A stretch of DNA of 64,000 nucleotides from GCA-2794515 sp034436155. GTDB taxonomy: Bacteria; Chloroflexota; Anaerolineae; Aggregatilineales; Phototrophicaceae. The notes under the pieces were generated by a model. That model searched no databases, was not told the origin of the DNA, and was given only the letters and a program-made list of their open reading frames with translations. The stretch is taken from NCBI GenBank assembly GCA_034436155.1, contig DAOTVP010000077.1, forward strand, positions 7,198 through 71,197. Reading direction: 5' to 3'. The position numbers and the translations under genes were made by a program. Below are positions 17,707 through 25,983 of this stretch, in pieces (the stretch's first letter is position 1; every line of letters starts with the position of its first letter).

Positions 17707-19218
17707 ATGACGATACCATCACTTGGCGATTTGAATTTATATGTGGCGTTGCCCGCCATCTTTTTGGCGCTCTTCACCACCTTTTTGTTGATTATTGACC
17801 TGTTCATCAGCAAAGAACACAAAAATAACACCGCGTTTTTGGCGCTTGGCGCGTTGATTGTGGCATTCGTATGGAATTTGTTCACTTTTAACACCAACAC
17901 GACTGCCTTTTTGGGCATGTTCGTCGCCGATTCGTTCAGTGGATTTTTGAACATGGTCGTTTTAGTCGGCGCGATGATAACCATCTTGCTCAGTATGGAT
18001 TATCTACGCCGTATGGGGATTGAACAAGGTGAATACTATTCGATGGTGCTGTTTTCTACGGCTGGGATGATGTTCATGGGGAGCGCCAATAACCTCATCG
18101 TGATATTCATCGCGCTCGAATTGCTCAGCATCCCCTTATACGTCCTGGCGGCAATCCGTCATCAAGACCTGAAATCAGAAGAAAGTGGTGTCAAATATTT
18201 CATTTTGGGCGCGTTTGCCAGTGCGTTTTTTGTATATGGTGCGGCGCTCATCTATGGCGCGACTGGCACGACCAACTTGCCCGAAATTTTCACGGCAGTG
18301 AGTACCATCGTCAATGAAGGCGCAAATTCGATCTTCTATTTGGTGATTGGCGCGACGATGATTATCGTGGCGCTCGGCTTTAAGGTGGCGGTTGTTCCGT
18401 TCCACATGTGGACTCCCGATGTCTATGAAGGTGCACCCACGCCCGTCACGGCGTTCATGAGTGTAGGCGCAAAAGCAGGTGGTTTTGCCGCCTTGTTGCG
18501 CGTGATGGTGGTGGCGTTGCCGACGCTCAGCATCAATTCTGGTGATGCGGCGACTATTTGGCAATCGTCCCTTTCGGTGATTGCCGCCCTGACCATGATT
18601 TTGGGGAATATCGTTGCCCTTTCGCAGACCAACATCAAACGGATGTTAGCCTATTCATCCATCGCACATGCAGGGTATCTGTTGATGGCGGTCGCCGCGG
18701 CGGGCGCGGTTGGCGTATCCGATTCGGCGACACGTGGGTTATTGGTCTATTTACTCGCTTATACTTTCACCAATTTAGGCGCGTTTGCGGTGGTGATTGC
18801 CCTCGAAAAAGAAGACGGCACAGGCACGATGATAGAAGATTTTGTCGGGCTTGGTCGTAGTCGTCCGTTGTTGGCGATGATGATGGCGTTTTTCATGCTC
18901 AGTCTGACGGGTGTCCCCGCAACGGCGGGTTTCATCGGCAAATTCTTGGTGTTCGGCGCGAGTATCGAAGCGGGTCTGATTTGGCTCGCCGTCATCGGCG
19001 TGTTAACCAGTGTGGCAAGCGCGTATTATTATGTGCGTGTCATTGTCAATATGTACCTACGTGATAGTGAAAATCCCATCGAAGCCGAAGGCGAAACACC
19101 CTTCGTCAAATATGCTACCTACATCAGCTTCACGGCGGTGCTGGTCATCGGCTTATTCCCCGCCTTGGCATTGAATTTGCTCGGTGGCGCACCAATCACC
19201 CTTGCTAGTTTGTTCTAA
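17707..19218 (+). CDS. nuoN: NADH-quinone oxidoreductase subunit N
   Basis: A 503-residue antiporter-like proton-pumping subunit, the last of the nuo cluster. Family segments seen are IFIALELLSIPLYVLAAI with its Glu, FKVAVVPFHMWTPDVYEGAP, and LAYSSIAHAGYLLMAV. Length is normal. It is followed by a strong terminator, so it ends the operon. Confidence 0.96.
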   Translation: MTIPSLGDLNLYVALPAIFLALFTTFLLIIDLFISKEHKNNTAFLALGALIVAFVWNLFTFNTNTTAFLGMFVADSFSGFLNMVVLVGAMITILLSMDYLRRMGIEQGEYYSMVLFSTAGMMFMGSANNLIVIFIALELLSIPLYVLAAIRHQDLKSEESGVKYFILGAFASAFFVYGAALIYGATGTTNLPEIFTAVSTIVNEGANSIFYLVIGATMIIVALGFKVAVVPFHMWTPDVYEGAPTPVTAFMSVGAKAGGFAALLRVMVVALPTLSINSGDAATIWQSSLSVIAALTMILGNIVALSQTNIKRMLAYSSIAHAGYLLMAVAAAGAVGVSDSATRGLLVYLLAYTFTNLGAFAVVIALEKEDGTGTMIEDFVGLGRSRPLLAMMMAFFMLSLTGVPATAGFIGKFLVFGASIEAGLIWLAVIGVLTSVASAYYYVRVIVNMYLRDSENPIEAEGETPFVKYATYISFTAVLVIGLFPALALNLLGGAPITLASLF

Positions 19219-19245
19219 AATCACGCGCTGTTAGGACGAATAAAA

Positions 19246-19280
19246 ATACCCTTATCAGAATTTGGTAAGGGTATTTTTTT
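19246..19280 (+). terminator. Intrinsic terminator after nuoN
   Basis: ataccctta (19246-19254) pairs with taagggtat (19266-19274) around an 11-base loop, followed by seven T. It lies 28 bases after the nuoN stop. Confidence 0.85.
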
Positions 19281-19367
19281 GTGTTAGATTTTCACAATAT
19301 TCAAAAATCTATAGACAAAAAACTATATCCACTTATAATTAAACGAATGTTGTGATCAGGTTATGGT

Positions 19368-19739
19368 ATGTGTATGTTTGGTCAGATTATCAAAACGAAT
19401 CAACGCTTGACATTGCATCAAATCACACAAGATGACACGCATCAGGTGATTATATCTCTATCTGCACCAGATATTGAGGGATATATCATCGGGCGTTCAG
19501 ATCAATCATCGACCTATATCCCTGATATTGATTTATCGCCGTATGAGGCAAAAAAACGAGGTGTATCGCGCCGTCATGCCGTTTTGCTGAATTATAACAA
19601 TGTCGTGCATGTCATGGATTTAGATTCGATGAATGGCACGTTCATCAATGGCACGCGGGTTATCCCCAACGAACCTCATGCCTTACGCTATGGTGATAAA
19701 CTGACCGTTGCCGATTTTGACATGATTATTTCTGAATAG
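19368..19739 (+). CDS. Stand-alone FHA-domain protein
   Basis: A 123-residue protein made almost entirely of a forkhead-associated domain, which binds phosphothreonine peptides. Signature parts are the IIGRSDQSS beta strand (about residues 42-50), the GVSRRHAVL loop with Ser/Arg/His, and DSMNGTFINGTRV with the N-G turn. No membrane segment is visible. A Ser/Thr kinase partner is expected from the family but none is encoded here. Two other FHA proteins lie at 36288 and 51278. Confidence 0.88.
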   Translation: MCMFGQIIKTNQRLTLHQITQDDTHQVIISLSAPDIEGYIIGRSDQSSTYIPDIDLSPYEAKKRGVSRRHAVLLNYNNVVHVMDLDSMNGTFINGTRVIPNEPHALRYGDKLTVADFDMIISE

Positions 19740-19800
19740 TAATTTTATCATGGGGTTTAACTTATTCGTTTGAATTTGATAATGCGATATTTATTCCTGC

Positions 19801-21072
19801 TTAATTAATCTCGACCACCACACCCGTCTCTGCCCAATCATATAACAGGCGGATGTTGGTATTACTCAACAAAATACACCCATACGTCACCCGTGTGCCG
19901 ATGCTATTTTCCCATAATAACTGACCGCCTCCGCGTGTGGGGAAGCCGTGAAAGCCGTTGGTGAAATCGGCACCTGGAACAGGGCGATACACGCCCATAA
20001 AATTCGGCATCCATAAATTCCAATTGCCCGCATAGGCATTCGGCTCGTGCGATAAAATCTGATACACCCCGCGCCATGTTGGGCTACTGTTGATGCCCGT
20101 ACTCGCGCCCCAATCCCATTTGAGGACTCCATTTTCATAGACTCGCACCCGTTGCTCGGCGATGCTCACCTCGATGCGCTTGTTGGGGATCGGCGCGTAT
20201 TCGATGAACAAATCGGCGCGTGGGATGATGATGGTCTGCCCAACCGAAAGTGTCGAAATGCCGTTGTTGGCATTTTGGATATACAAATAGGGGATGCCAT
20301 AATCCCACGCGATGCTGGTGATGGTTTCGCCCGCGCTGACGACATGTTGACGGTCATTGTGATAGACGCGCAACGTGGCTTGGGTGTTGGATTGAACGGC
20401 GCTCCGCACTTGGTCAATCGCTTCGCCCATATTGAGATAGCGCGATGAATCGAGATGACGGGCTTGCTGGCTCATCAAAAAATCAGTGACACCTTGAGGC
20501 AAAATATCAAACCGATAGCCGTTGGGCGCGGTATCATCTCGACTGGCGGTGAGCCAATTATCCCATTCTTCTATCGGCATCTCCCATGTGGCAAAATCGC
20601 CCGTTACGGGGTCGTATAATTGCACCGATAACGGATTCATCACCAAAATGCGCGTGACTTGCACATCATCATTCACATTTTGGATAACCCCCATCAGATA
20701 AGCTGGCACATCTTCGGGTGCGAGGTGATAATTGGGGTCGAATTTATCGCCACCTGCTTGGATGATCACGATACCCATCACCACCGCCAACACAGACGAC
20801 ACGCCTAATATGCCCACGCCTAAAAATCCCCATAGCCACCAATTTGTCCGTTTTTTGCGAATAGGGTGGGATGGCATCGGGCGCGGTGGAATCATCCGCG
20901 CCGATGGCGGTGGGGGGGGAATGGCGACAGGTTGCCGAATGACAGGCGGTGGTGCAGAAATCGGCACATGCGCCACCGTTTTATCGGCGGATGGGCTAGA
21001 GGGTGCTATCGCCTTCGATGGCACAGTCGCCTCTGACGCTTGTATGCGTGGGTTGGGTACAGTATTTTGCAT
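19801..21072 (-). CDS. Membrane-anchored LysM and L,D-transpeptidase (YkuD) protein
   Basis: A 423-residue envelope protein likely to cross-link or modify peptidoglycan. Order: a Pro-rich cytoplasmic N-terminus with PPP runs (about residues 40-70), one membrane helix (about 78-108, WWLWGFLGVGILGVSSVLAV), an outer region, a LysM domain (about 236-290, with VVSAGETITSIAWDYGI and IIIPRADLF), and a C-terminal YkuD catalytic domain (about 299-423). The catalytic set is present as HGFP followed by the VTYGCILLSN motif, with Cys as nucleophile; the residue before Gly-Cys is Tyr where His or Arg is more usual. It is transcribed toward the nuo cluster. Confidence 0.88.
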   Translation of the reverse strand: MQNTVPNPRIQASEATVPSKAIAPSSPSADKTVAHVPISAPPPVIRQPVAIPPPPPSARMIPPRPMPSHPIRKKRTNWWLWGFLGVGILGVSSVLAVVMGIVIIQAGGDKFDPNYHLAPEDVPAYLMGVIQNVNDDVQVTRILVMNPLSVQLYDPVTGDFATWEMPIEEWDNWLTASRDDTAPNGYRFDILPQGVTDFLMSQQARHLDSSRYLNMGEAIDQVRSAVQSNTQATLRVYHNDRQHVVSAGETITSIAWDYGIPYLYIQNANNGISTLSVGQTIIIPRADLFIEYAPIPNKRIEVSIAEQRVRVYENGVLKWDWGASTGINSSPTWRGVYQILSHEPNAYAGNWNLWMPNFMGVYRPVPGADFTNGFHGFPTRGGGQLLWENSIGTRVTYGCILLSNTNIRLLYDWAETGVVVEIN

Positions 21073-21176
21073 AATAACCTATTCAATTGCTATCACATCA
21101 TTGTATATTTCCATCATACCGCCAAAGTATGGAGATATTTTGGATAGTTCTATCTCCGTAGGGCAATCGTCATGTA

Positions 21177-22412
21177 TTAACCCAATTTCAAATCGGCAAG
21201 TAGATTTTTGACCAGATAGGCGGCATCGCGCAAGCGTTGCACGCTGGCTTCGACTTGCATCGTGCCACCAATCGTCTCACCTGTGGCGTGTTTAATCGTC
21301 CGCATGGCGGCAGTCAATTGATCCATGCCGATGGTTTGTTGGCGCGTGCTGGCGGCAATTTGCAACGCCGCCATCGCCGCTTCTTCAATCGCTCGCGCCA
21401 GATTGCGAATGGCATCACCCGCGCTATTGACCAATTTTTGACCCGCATCCACGCCTTTGCTCCCCTCTTCTGTCACCATCACCGCGCCGTTGGTCGCCCG
21501 TTGGATTTCGCCTAGAATTTCGCGCACCTGAATGGTTGCATCGCGGTTTTGGTCGGCTAAATTGCGGACTTCCATCGCCACGACTGCGAATCCTTTGCCT
21601 TCTTCGCCCGCCCGTGCCGCCTCGACAGACGCATTCAGCGCCAACATGCGCGATTGATCGGCTAAACTATTCACCGTAGCGATGATTTCGCCGATTTGTT
21701 GCGTGTGTTCAGATAATACAAGGATGTTATCGGCAATATCCTCAACGCGCTTGCGGATCAGTTCCATGCCTGCAATGGTCTGATTCACGGCATCTAATCC
21801 CGCTTTGGATATATCCACTGAAATTTGCGCCGTCTCCGCCACGCTTTGCGCCCGTTCAGCCGTCTCGGTGACGGTGGCGCGGACTTCGTTCACGGTGGCG
21901 GTGGTCTCGGTCACGACCGAATCTTGTTCGTTGGTCATGATGATTTGTTTGGATGTCGCTTCTAAAATGGCTTGGGTATCGGTATCCAACCGTGTGAGCG
22001 CGTTGCTCACGCCGATTAATACGCGCCGAATCCGCCTGAGCATCTCGTTAGACGTGTCTACAAGGCGTTGTAACATGGCTGTTTCGGGCATGTTGGGCGC
22101 GAGCGTAGAGACATGAAAATCGCGTGTTAAATCGCCTTCTGCGACTTGTTCCATCATGCTGATATACTCGCGTAAAATGCGCGATGTGCGCCGATAGGCT
22201 AATCGATCGAGCCATAAGCCCAATCCGAAACCGATCGGCAACGCGATTGCGATGATAATCAGAATCGGCACGGGGGAGTTAATATCTATTCCTAGCATCA
22301 GCAAGCAGATGATGGCGGTGTATATCGCCAAAATCCCCGTGCTGATGAACGGGGTTGGGTTGGCGAATAAGGCGCGAATTTGTTGACGGAGGGGCGTTTT
22401 GGGTGTATCCAT
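21177..22412 (-). CDS. Methyl-accepting chemotaxis-type signal transducer without a sensor domain
   Basis: A 411-residue chemoreceptor. Two closely spaced membrane helices (about residues 17-40 and 47-67) leave almost no outer loop, so a periplasmic ligand domain is absent. A HAMP-like coiled region follows (about 70-130), then a long coiled-coil signalling domain whose hairpin tip reads RMLALNASVEAARAGEEGKG, then FAVVAMEVRNLADQ. It lies 10 bases after a cheW gene on the same strand, so the two are probably co-expressed. The input may be membrane state, energy state or a partner protein. Confidence 0.9.
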   Translation of the reverse strand: MDTPKTPLRQQIRALFANPTPFISTGILAIYTAIICLLMLGIDINSPVPILIIIAIALPIGFGLGLWLDRLAYRRTSRILREYISMMEQVAEGDLTRDFHVSTLAPNMPETAMLQRLVDTSNEMLRRIRRVLIGVSNALTRLDTDTQAILEATSKQIIMTNEQDSVVTETTATVNEVRATVTETAERAQSVAETAQISVDISKAGLDAVNQTIAGMELIRKRVEDIADNILVLSEHTQQIGEIIATVNSLADQSRMLALNASVEAARAGEEGKGFAVVAMEVRNLADQNRDATIQVREILGEIQRATNGAVMVTEEGSKGVDAGQKLVNSAGDAIRNLARAIEEAAMAALQIAASTRQQTIGMDQLTAAMRTIKHATGETIGGTMQVEASVQRLRDAAYLVKNLLADLKLG

Positions 22413-22422
22413 AATGGGTATC

Positions 22423-23013
22423 CTAAGCAGTTATCTCGGTTGTGCCAACGATGAGGCGCTCATCGGTAAACAGACGCGCCATATCCAACAAAATCACTTT
22501 TTGTGGGGTGATACCCCAGGTGTATCCCATGTCGTTGAGGGGTTGAATATCGCTCAATTTGAGCGTGACCACATCTTCAACCGTATGGGCTAAAATCCCC
22601 AATTCCAAGTCATTTGCCCGCACGACCAATAGTTCATCGGGCATTTTTGCCTCATGGCTATCTGGTTTGCCAAAAAATCGGCGTAAATCCAACACGGTAA
22701 TGATTTGACCGCGCACATTCACCACGCCGATATAAAAATCGGGGATGTTTGGCACGGTAGCGATCGTCCCAATGCGCCGTACCGCATACACCAACGGCGC
22801 ATCTATGCCGTAGGTCTCATCGCCCAACCGAAAGATGACCAGTGTGGTGGTGGGCGCGTTATCATTATCGGCGAGGGGTTTGGCATATTGTTCCGCCCGT
22901 TGGCGCAAGCGCGATAGCACCATGTCCTCATAGAGTGTGCCATCTTCCCAACCCAAATTACGCCAAAAAATGGTCTGTGCCAATGAACTGCGGTCGGGTG
23001 TTTCATCGAACAT
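22423..23013 (-). CDS. cheW: CheW-like coupling protein
   Basis: A 196-residue CheW-domain protein that would couple the adjacent receptor to a CheA kinase. The CheW fold covers about residues 55-190: an LVIFRLGDETYGIDAPLVYA strand region, VPNIPDFYIGVVNVRGQIIT, and a LDLRRFFG segment. The N-terminal 50 residues are extra. I chose the ATG at 23013 (MFDETPDRS) over an ATG at 23070. No cheA or cheY is in the window. Confidence 0.87.
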   Translation of the reverse strand: MFDETPDRSSLAQTIFWRNLGWEDGTLYEDMVLSRLRQRAEQYAKPLADNDNAPTTTLVIFRLGDETYGIDAPLVYAVRRIGTIATVPNIPDFYIGVVNVRGQIITVLDLRRFFGKPDSHEAKMPDELLVVRANDLELGILAHTVEDVVTLKLSDIQPLNDMGYTWGITPQKVILLDMARLFTDERLIVGTTEITA

Positions 23014-23218
23014 GATTCTTTCATACCTGTATTGAATAAGGGCGCAATATATTGCGACCCAATATAACACCTCTATTTTATATCAAACCACCTCAACTTG
23101 CTCAATAGGTTAGAAAATTATTATCCTTGCGCCAAATTGGACTTATGTGGACATACATTTTTAGCCCCCTTGCCTTTATCCTAACGATACTCATTCTAAT
23201 TTTTATGGAGGACTTTTG

Positions 23219-24133
23219 ATGAACAACAACGGACATTCATCCAACGGAACAACCGAAACCGGGACAATCACCGCCAAGCGCGGTCTGGCGCAAATGCTCA
23301 AGGGCGGTGTGATTATGGATGTGGTCACACCCGAACACGCCAAAATCGCCGAAGATGCGGGCGCATGTGCAGTCATGGCGTTGGAACGTGTGCCTGCCGA
23401 TATTCGCGCACAAGGGGGTGTCGCTCGTATGAGCGACCCCGATATGATTGAAGGCATCATGAAAGCCGTCACCATCCCCGTCATGGCGAAGGCGCGGATT
23501 GGTCATTTTGTCGAGGCACAAATTTTACAATCGCTCGGCATCGATTATATTGATGAGAGCGAAGTCCTCACGCCTGCCGATGAAGAACATCACATCAACA
23601 AGCACAAATTCAAAGTGCCGTTTGTGTGTGGATGTCGCAATTTGGGCGAGGCGCTCCGCCGTATTGCCGAAGGCGCGGCGATGATTCGCACCAAAGGCGA
23701 GGCAGGCACGGGTGATGTGGTCGAAGCGGTGCGTCATGCCCGCACCGTCATGGGTGAAATCCGCCGTTTGACCAGCATGGATGAAGATGAATTGTTCACG
23801 TATGCCAAAAATATCCAAGCGCCTTACGATTTGGTCAAAGAAGTGGCGACACTCGGACGCTTGCCTGTGGTGAATTTCGCCGCGGGCGGTGTTGCCACTC
23901 CCGCCGATGCCGCCTTGATGATGCAACTCGGCATGGATGGGGTGTTCGTGGGGTCTGGGATTTTCAAATCGGGCGACCCCGCCAAACGCGCCAAAGCGAT
24001 TGTCGAAGCCGTGACGCATTTCGATAACCCCGATGTGCTGGCGAAGGTCAGCCGTGGATTGGGCGAGGCGATGGTCGGGATTAATGTCAGCACCATGCAC
24101 GACACCGATAAAATCGCGCATCGTGGTTGGTAA
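23219..24133 (+). CDS. pdxS: Pyridoxal 5'-phosphate synthase, lyase subunit PdxS
   Basis: A 304-residue enzyme that builds vitamin B6 (PLP) from ribose 5-phosphate, glyceraldehyde 3-phosphate and ammonia supplied by PdxT. It shows GGVIMDVVTPEHAKIAEDAG, ALERVPADIRAQGGVARMSD, a catalytic lysine in MAKARIGHFVEAQ and the second lysine in RTKGEAGTGDVVEAVRH. Start is the ATG at 23219 after ggagga. No pdxT follows: a terminator and a PIN toxin-like pair occupy that place. Its last 18 codons are copied 900 bases downstream. Confidence 0.96.
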   Translation: MNNNGHSSNGTTETGTITAKRGLAQMLKGGVIMDVVTPEHAKIAEDAGACAVMALERVPADIRAQGGVARMSDPDMIEGIMKAVTIPVMAKARIGHFVEAQILQSLGIDYIDESEVLTPADEEHHINKHKFKVPFVCGCRNLGEALRRIAEGAAMIRTKGEAGTGDVVEAVRHARTVMGEIRRLTSMDEDELFTYAKNIQAPYDLVKEVATLGRLPVVNFAAGGVATPADAALMMQLGMDGVFVGSGIFKSGDPAKRAKAIVEAVTHFDNPDVLAKVSRGLGEAMVGINVSTMHDTDKIAHRGW

Positions 24134-24135
24134 AT
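24078..24135 (+). repeat. 58-bp direct repeat, left copy (within the pdxS 3' end)
   Basis: The last 18 codons of pdxS plus its stop and two more bases. An almost identical copy (one mismatch, T to C at 24124/25024) lies exactly 900 bases downstream, at 24978-25035. Confidence 0.95.
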
Positions 24136-24142
24136 CACGCAA

Positions 24143-24174
24143 GGGCGGGTGGGATAACCATCCGCCTTTTTTTG
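24143..24174 (+). terminator. Intrinsic terminator after pdxS
   Basis: ggcgggtgg (24144-24152) pairs with ccatccgcc (24158-24166), allowing one G-T pair, around a 5-base loop, followed by seven T. It lies 10 bases after the pdxS stop. Confidence 0.85.
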
Positions 24175-24218
24175 TGTTATAGTGATATTATCCAGCAGTG
24201 TAAGATGAGGATATTCCG

Positions 24219-24566
24219 ATGAGTGCCACAAAAGATGAAATTATGGCAAAATTTCGTGAATTGGATGAAGATGAACAATTGGAAGTGTTCAAGGAAATCC
24301 AACATCACTATCAGCAAGGTGCGATTCCTTTGAGTTCTGAACCCACAGAATATCGGCTCATCGGTGCGACAAGCCCTGATGAATTTGATGGGTTGCAGTG
24401 GTTAGAGAACATCCGTCAAATTCGCAACCGTATAGACTTGGAACGTGCTGGCAAGACTCCTATGCCACCTATTGCCGATTTTATCAACGAATTGAGAGAA
24501 GAACGCGATGAAGAAATCTTACGTAGTCTTGGATTCGGGGATTTTTCTGGCGACAGTGACGAGTGA
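24219..24566 (+). CDS. Probable antitoxin partner of a PIN-domain protein
   Basis: A 115-residue acidic protein, not matched to a named family. The N-terminal third is a charged helix (DEIMAKFRELDEDEQLEVFK), and the C-terminus ends with a highly acidic stretch (REERDEEILRSLG and then GDFSGDSDE). It overlaps the downstream PIN-domain gene by 59 bases in another frame, the layout of a toxin-antitoxin pair, and its small acidic nature fits an antitoxin. The pair lies between the direct repeats at 24078 and 24978. Confidence 0.7.
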   Translation: MSATKDEIMAKFRELDEDEQLEVFKEIQHHYQQGAIPLSSEPTEYRLIGATSPDEFDGLQWLENIRQIRNRIDLERAGKTPMPPIADFINELREERDEEILRSLGFGDFSGDSDE

Positions 24567-24942
24567 GCCGTTTACTACGCAATCAGATGCGCTTATTGAA
24601 TGGTGTATTCGAAATAAAGTGCAGTTTGTTGCCCCTGTGTTATTCCAATATGAAATTGTTGCCGTGACGCGCAGATGGATACATCGCAATTTGATGAGTT
24701 ATGCATCCGCTTTAATGGCACGCAATAAATTACAGGCATATCCGATTCAATTTTTATTGGATGCTATGTTATTAGACCGCGCCTTTGACCTTGCAACCCA
24801 ATATAACCGACCAACCGCGTATGACTCGCAATATTTAGCCGTTGCCGAGCGTTATAATTGTGAATTTTGGACGGCGGATGAAAAGCTCTATAACGCAATT
24901 CGTCAACAAAATACACTTATCCGATGGATTGCGAACTATTAG
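24508..24942 (+). CDS. PIN-domain ribonuclease-like protein (VapC-like toxin)
   Basis: A 144-residue PIN-domain protein, expected to be a metal-dependent RNase. The four acidic residues of the active site are in place: Asp9 (VVLDSGIF), Glu49 (FQYEIVAV), Asp106 (TAYDSQYLA) and Asp124 (WTADEKL). It overlaps the preceding acidic gene by 59 bases, so translation is probably coupled. Its 3' flank leads directly into the duplicated pdxS tail, which suggests that the module arrived as an insertion. Confidence 0.85.
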   Translation: MKKSYVVLDSGIFLATVTSEPFTTQSDALIEWCIRNKVQFVAPVLFQYEIVAVTRRWIHRNLMSYASALMARNKLQAYPIQFLLDAMLLDRAFDLATQYNRPTAYDSQYLAVAERYNCEFWTADEKLYNAIRQQNTLIRWIANY

Positions 24943-24977
24943 CGATGTGATATACCCTTTTTGATTGAACACAATAC

Positions 24978-25035
24978 GGATTAATGTCAGCACCATGCAC
25001 GACACCGATAAAATCGCGCATCGCGGTTGGTAAAT
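24978..25035 (+). pseudogene. Duplicated 3' end of pdxS (58-bp direct repeat, right copy)
   Basis: These 58 bases repeat the last 18 codons and stop of pdxS (24078-24135) with one synonymous change (CGT to CGC, Arg). The fragment is not attached to a start or ribosome site and is not part of any longer frame of pdxS. It is a remnant, either of an insertion that duplicated the gene end or of a partial tandem duplication. Confidence 0.92.
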
Positions 25036-25037
25036 TA

Positions 25038-25191
25038 CTGAGGGTTCAAAACCCTCAGTTAGTCGCACCAAGCGCACTAAAGGCACTAAAAACGACCTTA
25101 AAACAGACATTTGCCTCAAAATTGGTTCAAAACAGCCCCTTCAGTGGGCTTCAAAAATCGAATAGCTAGAGGCTTTGAGCCTCTAGCGAGG
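25038..25191 (+). repeat. Four-hairpin interspersed element, copy 1
   Basis: The element runs from the hairpin ctgagggttcaaaaccctcag at 25038-25058 to the hairpin at 25165-25187 (stem gctagaggct/agcctctagc). Between them are a degenerate actaaag-loop hairpin and agccccttcagtgggct. The whole stretch matches the reverse complement of 44375-44530. It ends inside the 3' edge of the HhH gene. Confidence 0.8.
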
Positions 25192-25422
25192 CTATTCCCC
25201 CAAAAATGACCATCCCTTTTCGGCGAGAGTGGCACGCAAAATAGTAACCGCCTTCGGTCCGACACCGTGTAATTGTTTTATATCAGCCTCGCTAACTTTC
25301 GTCAATTGCTCAAGGCGTGTATAACCTGCCCCTAAAAGCGCACGTGTGGCGGGGCGACCAATACTTTTTGGAAAATCATGTTCTGGTTCTTCAGATTGGG
25401 TTTTTGGTGTTTTTTCTGACAT
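25192..25422 (-). CDS. Small helix-hairpin-helix protein
   Basis: A 76-residue protein with a charged N-terminal tail and a C-terminal helix-hairpin-helix pair: RPATRALLGAGYTRLEQLTK and LHGVGPKAVTILRATLAEKG, the latter with the classic GVGP hairpin. Such domains bind DNA non-specifically, so a DNA-binding or repair-accessory role is likely. The ATG has an agaggt site upstream. It is the last of a chain of - strand genes behind glyQS; the four-hairpin repeat abuts its stop. Confidence 0.75.
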   Translation of the reverse strand: MSEKTPKTQSEEPEHDFPKSIGRPATRALLGAGYTRLEQLTKVSEADIKQLHGVGPKAVTILRATLAEKGWSFLGE

Positions 25423-25430
25423 TTTGACCT

Positions 25431-25655
25431 CTACTTGATATTTTTTTGTGACGCATTGAGTACCGTAATCCCGACCAATTCATCATCACGATAATGATAG
25501 ATATTGCCATCATCTTCCATGATGCTGTCATTGGCTTGTTGTGGTTTACGAAAACTGATATATAACACATCTGCTTCAGCATCGTAATCTGTCCACATTT
25601 GTCGAGATGGTAATGCTAAAACTTCTCCGATGAGTCCTTTTGAGATTGTGACCAT
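25431..25655 (-). CDS. DUF2283 family protein (probable antitoxin-like)
   Basis: A 74-residue protein of the DUF2283 type: the YDAEADVLYISFRKPQ core is followed by an EDDGNIYHYRDDELVGITVLNAS strand pair. DUF2283 genes are often partnered with small toxin-like genes. This one overlaps its upstream neighbour by 40 bases, and its aaggac ribosome site lies inside that gene, consistent with coupled translation as the antitoxin-like half of a pair. Confidence 0.75.
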   Translation of the reverse strand: MVTISKGLIGEVLALPSRQMWTDYDAEADVLYISFRKPQQANDSIMEDDGNIYHYRDDELVGITVLNASQKNIK

Positions 25656-25975
25656 ATTCGTTGTCCTTTTTTCTCAATTTCATCAGGTTTTGATGTCAAA
25701 AAAGCCGTGATTAAGAAACCATCTGGTATATCTCGATAAATGACCACAGATGTTTTACTGGTGATATTGGTTTTAGGATAGTGACGAAGGGCTATTGATT
25801 CGCCATTTTCGCCCAAAATGATATGAGCGGGTTCTGCAAGTGTCTCTAATACCTTATCTAAATTTCCCGACATATAATCATGCGCCTCAACAACGTGCGA
25901 CCATTGGCGAGTTGTGATACGTATTGTATGACCAAATACAGAAACCACTCGATGTAATATATCATCTGGTATCAT
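25616..25975 (-). CDS. Small toxin-like protein (possible BECR-fold nuclease) partnered with DUF2283
   Basis: A 119-residue protein with a W-x-H start to its core (QWSHVVEAHDYM), then LDKVLETLAEPAHIILGENG, RHYPKTNITSKTSVVIYR and DGFLITAFLTSKP. This order resembles the phage/BECR-like RNase families in which a His-led helix, a ...P..I strand and a ...T.Y or T.F motif recur. I cannot assign the family firmly. It starts 8 bases after the glyQS stop and overlaps the DUF2283 gene, so it may be the toxin half of a TA-like pair. Confidence 0.6.
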   Translation of the reverse strand: MIPDDILHRVVSVFGHTIRITTRQWSHVVEAHDYMSGNLDKVLETLAEPAHIILGENGESIALRHYPKTNITSKTSVVIYRDIPDGFLITAFLTSKPDEIEKKGQRIWSQSQKDSSEKF

Positions 25976-25983
25976 TATAAATC

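Noticed and set aside
24943..25191. A CRISPR-like look of repeated hairpins
   Set aside because: The hairpins differ from each other and there are no regular spacers. The pattern is a single composite repeat found again elsewhere.
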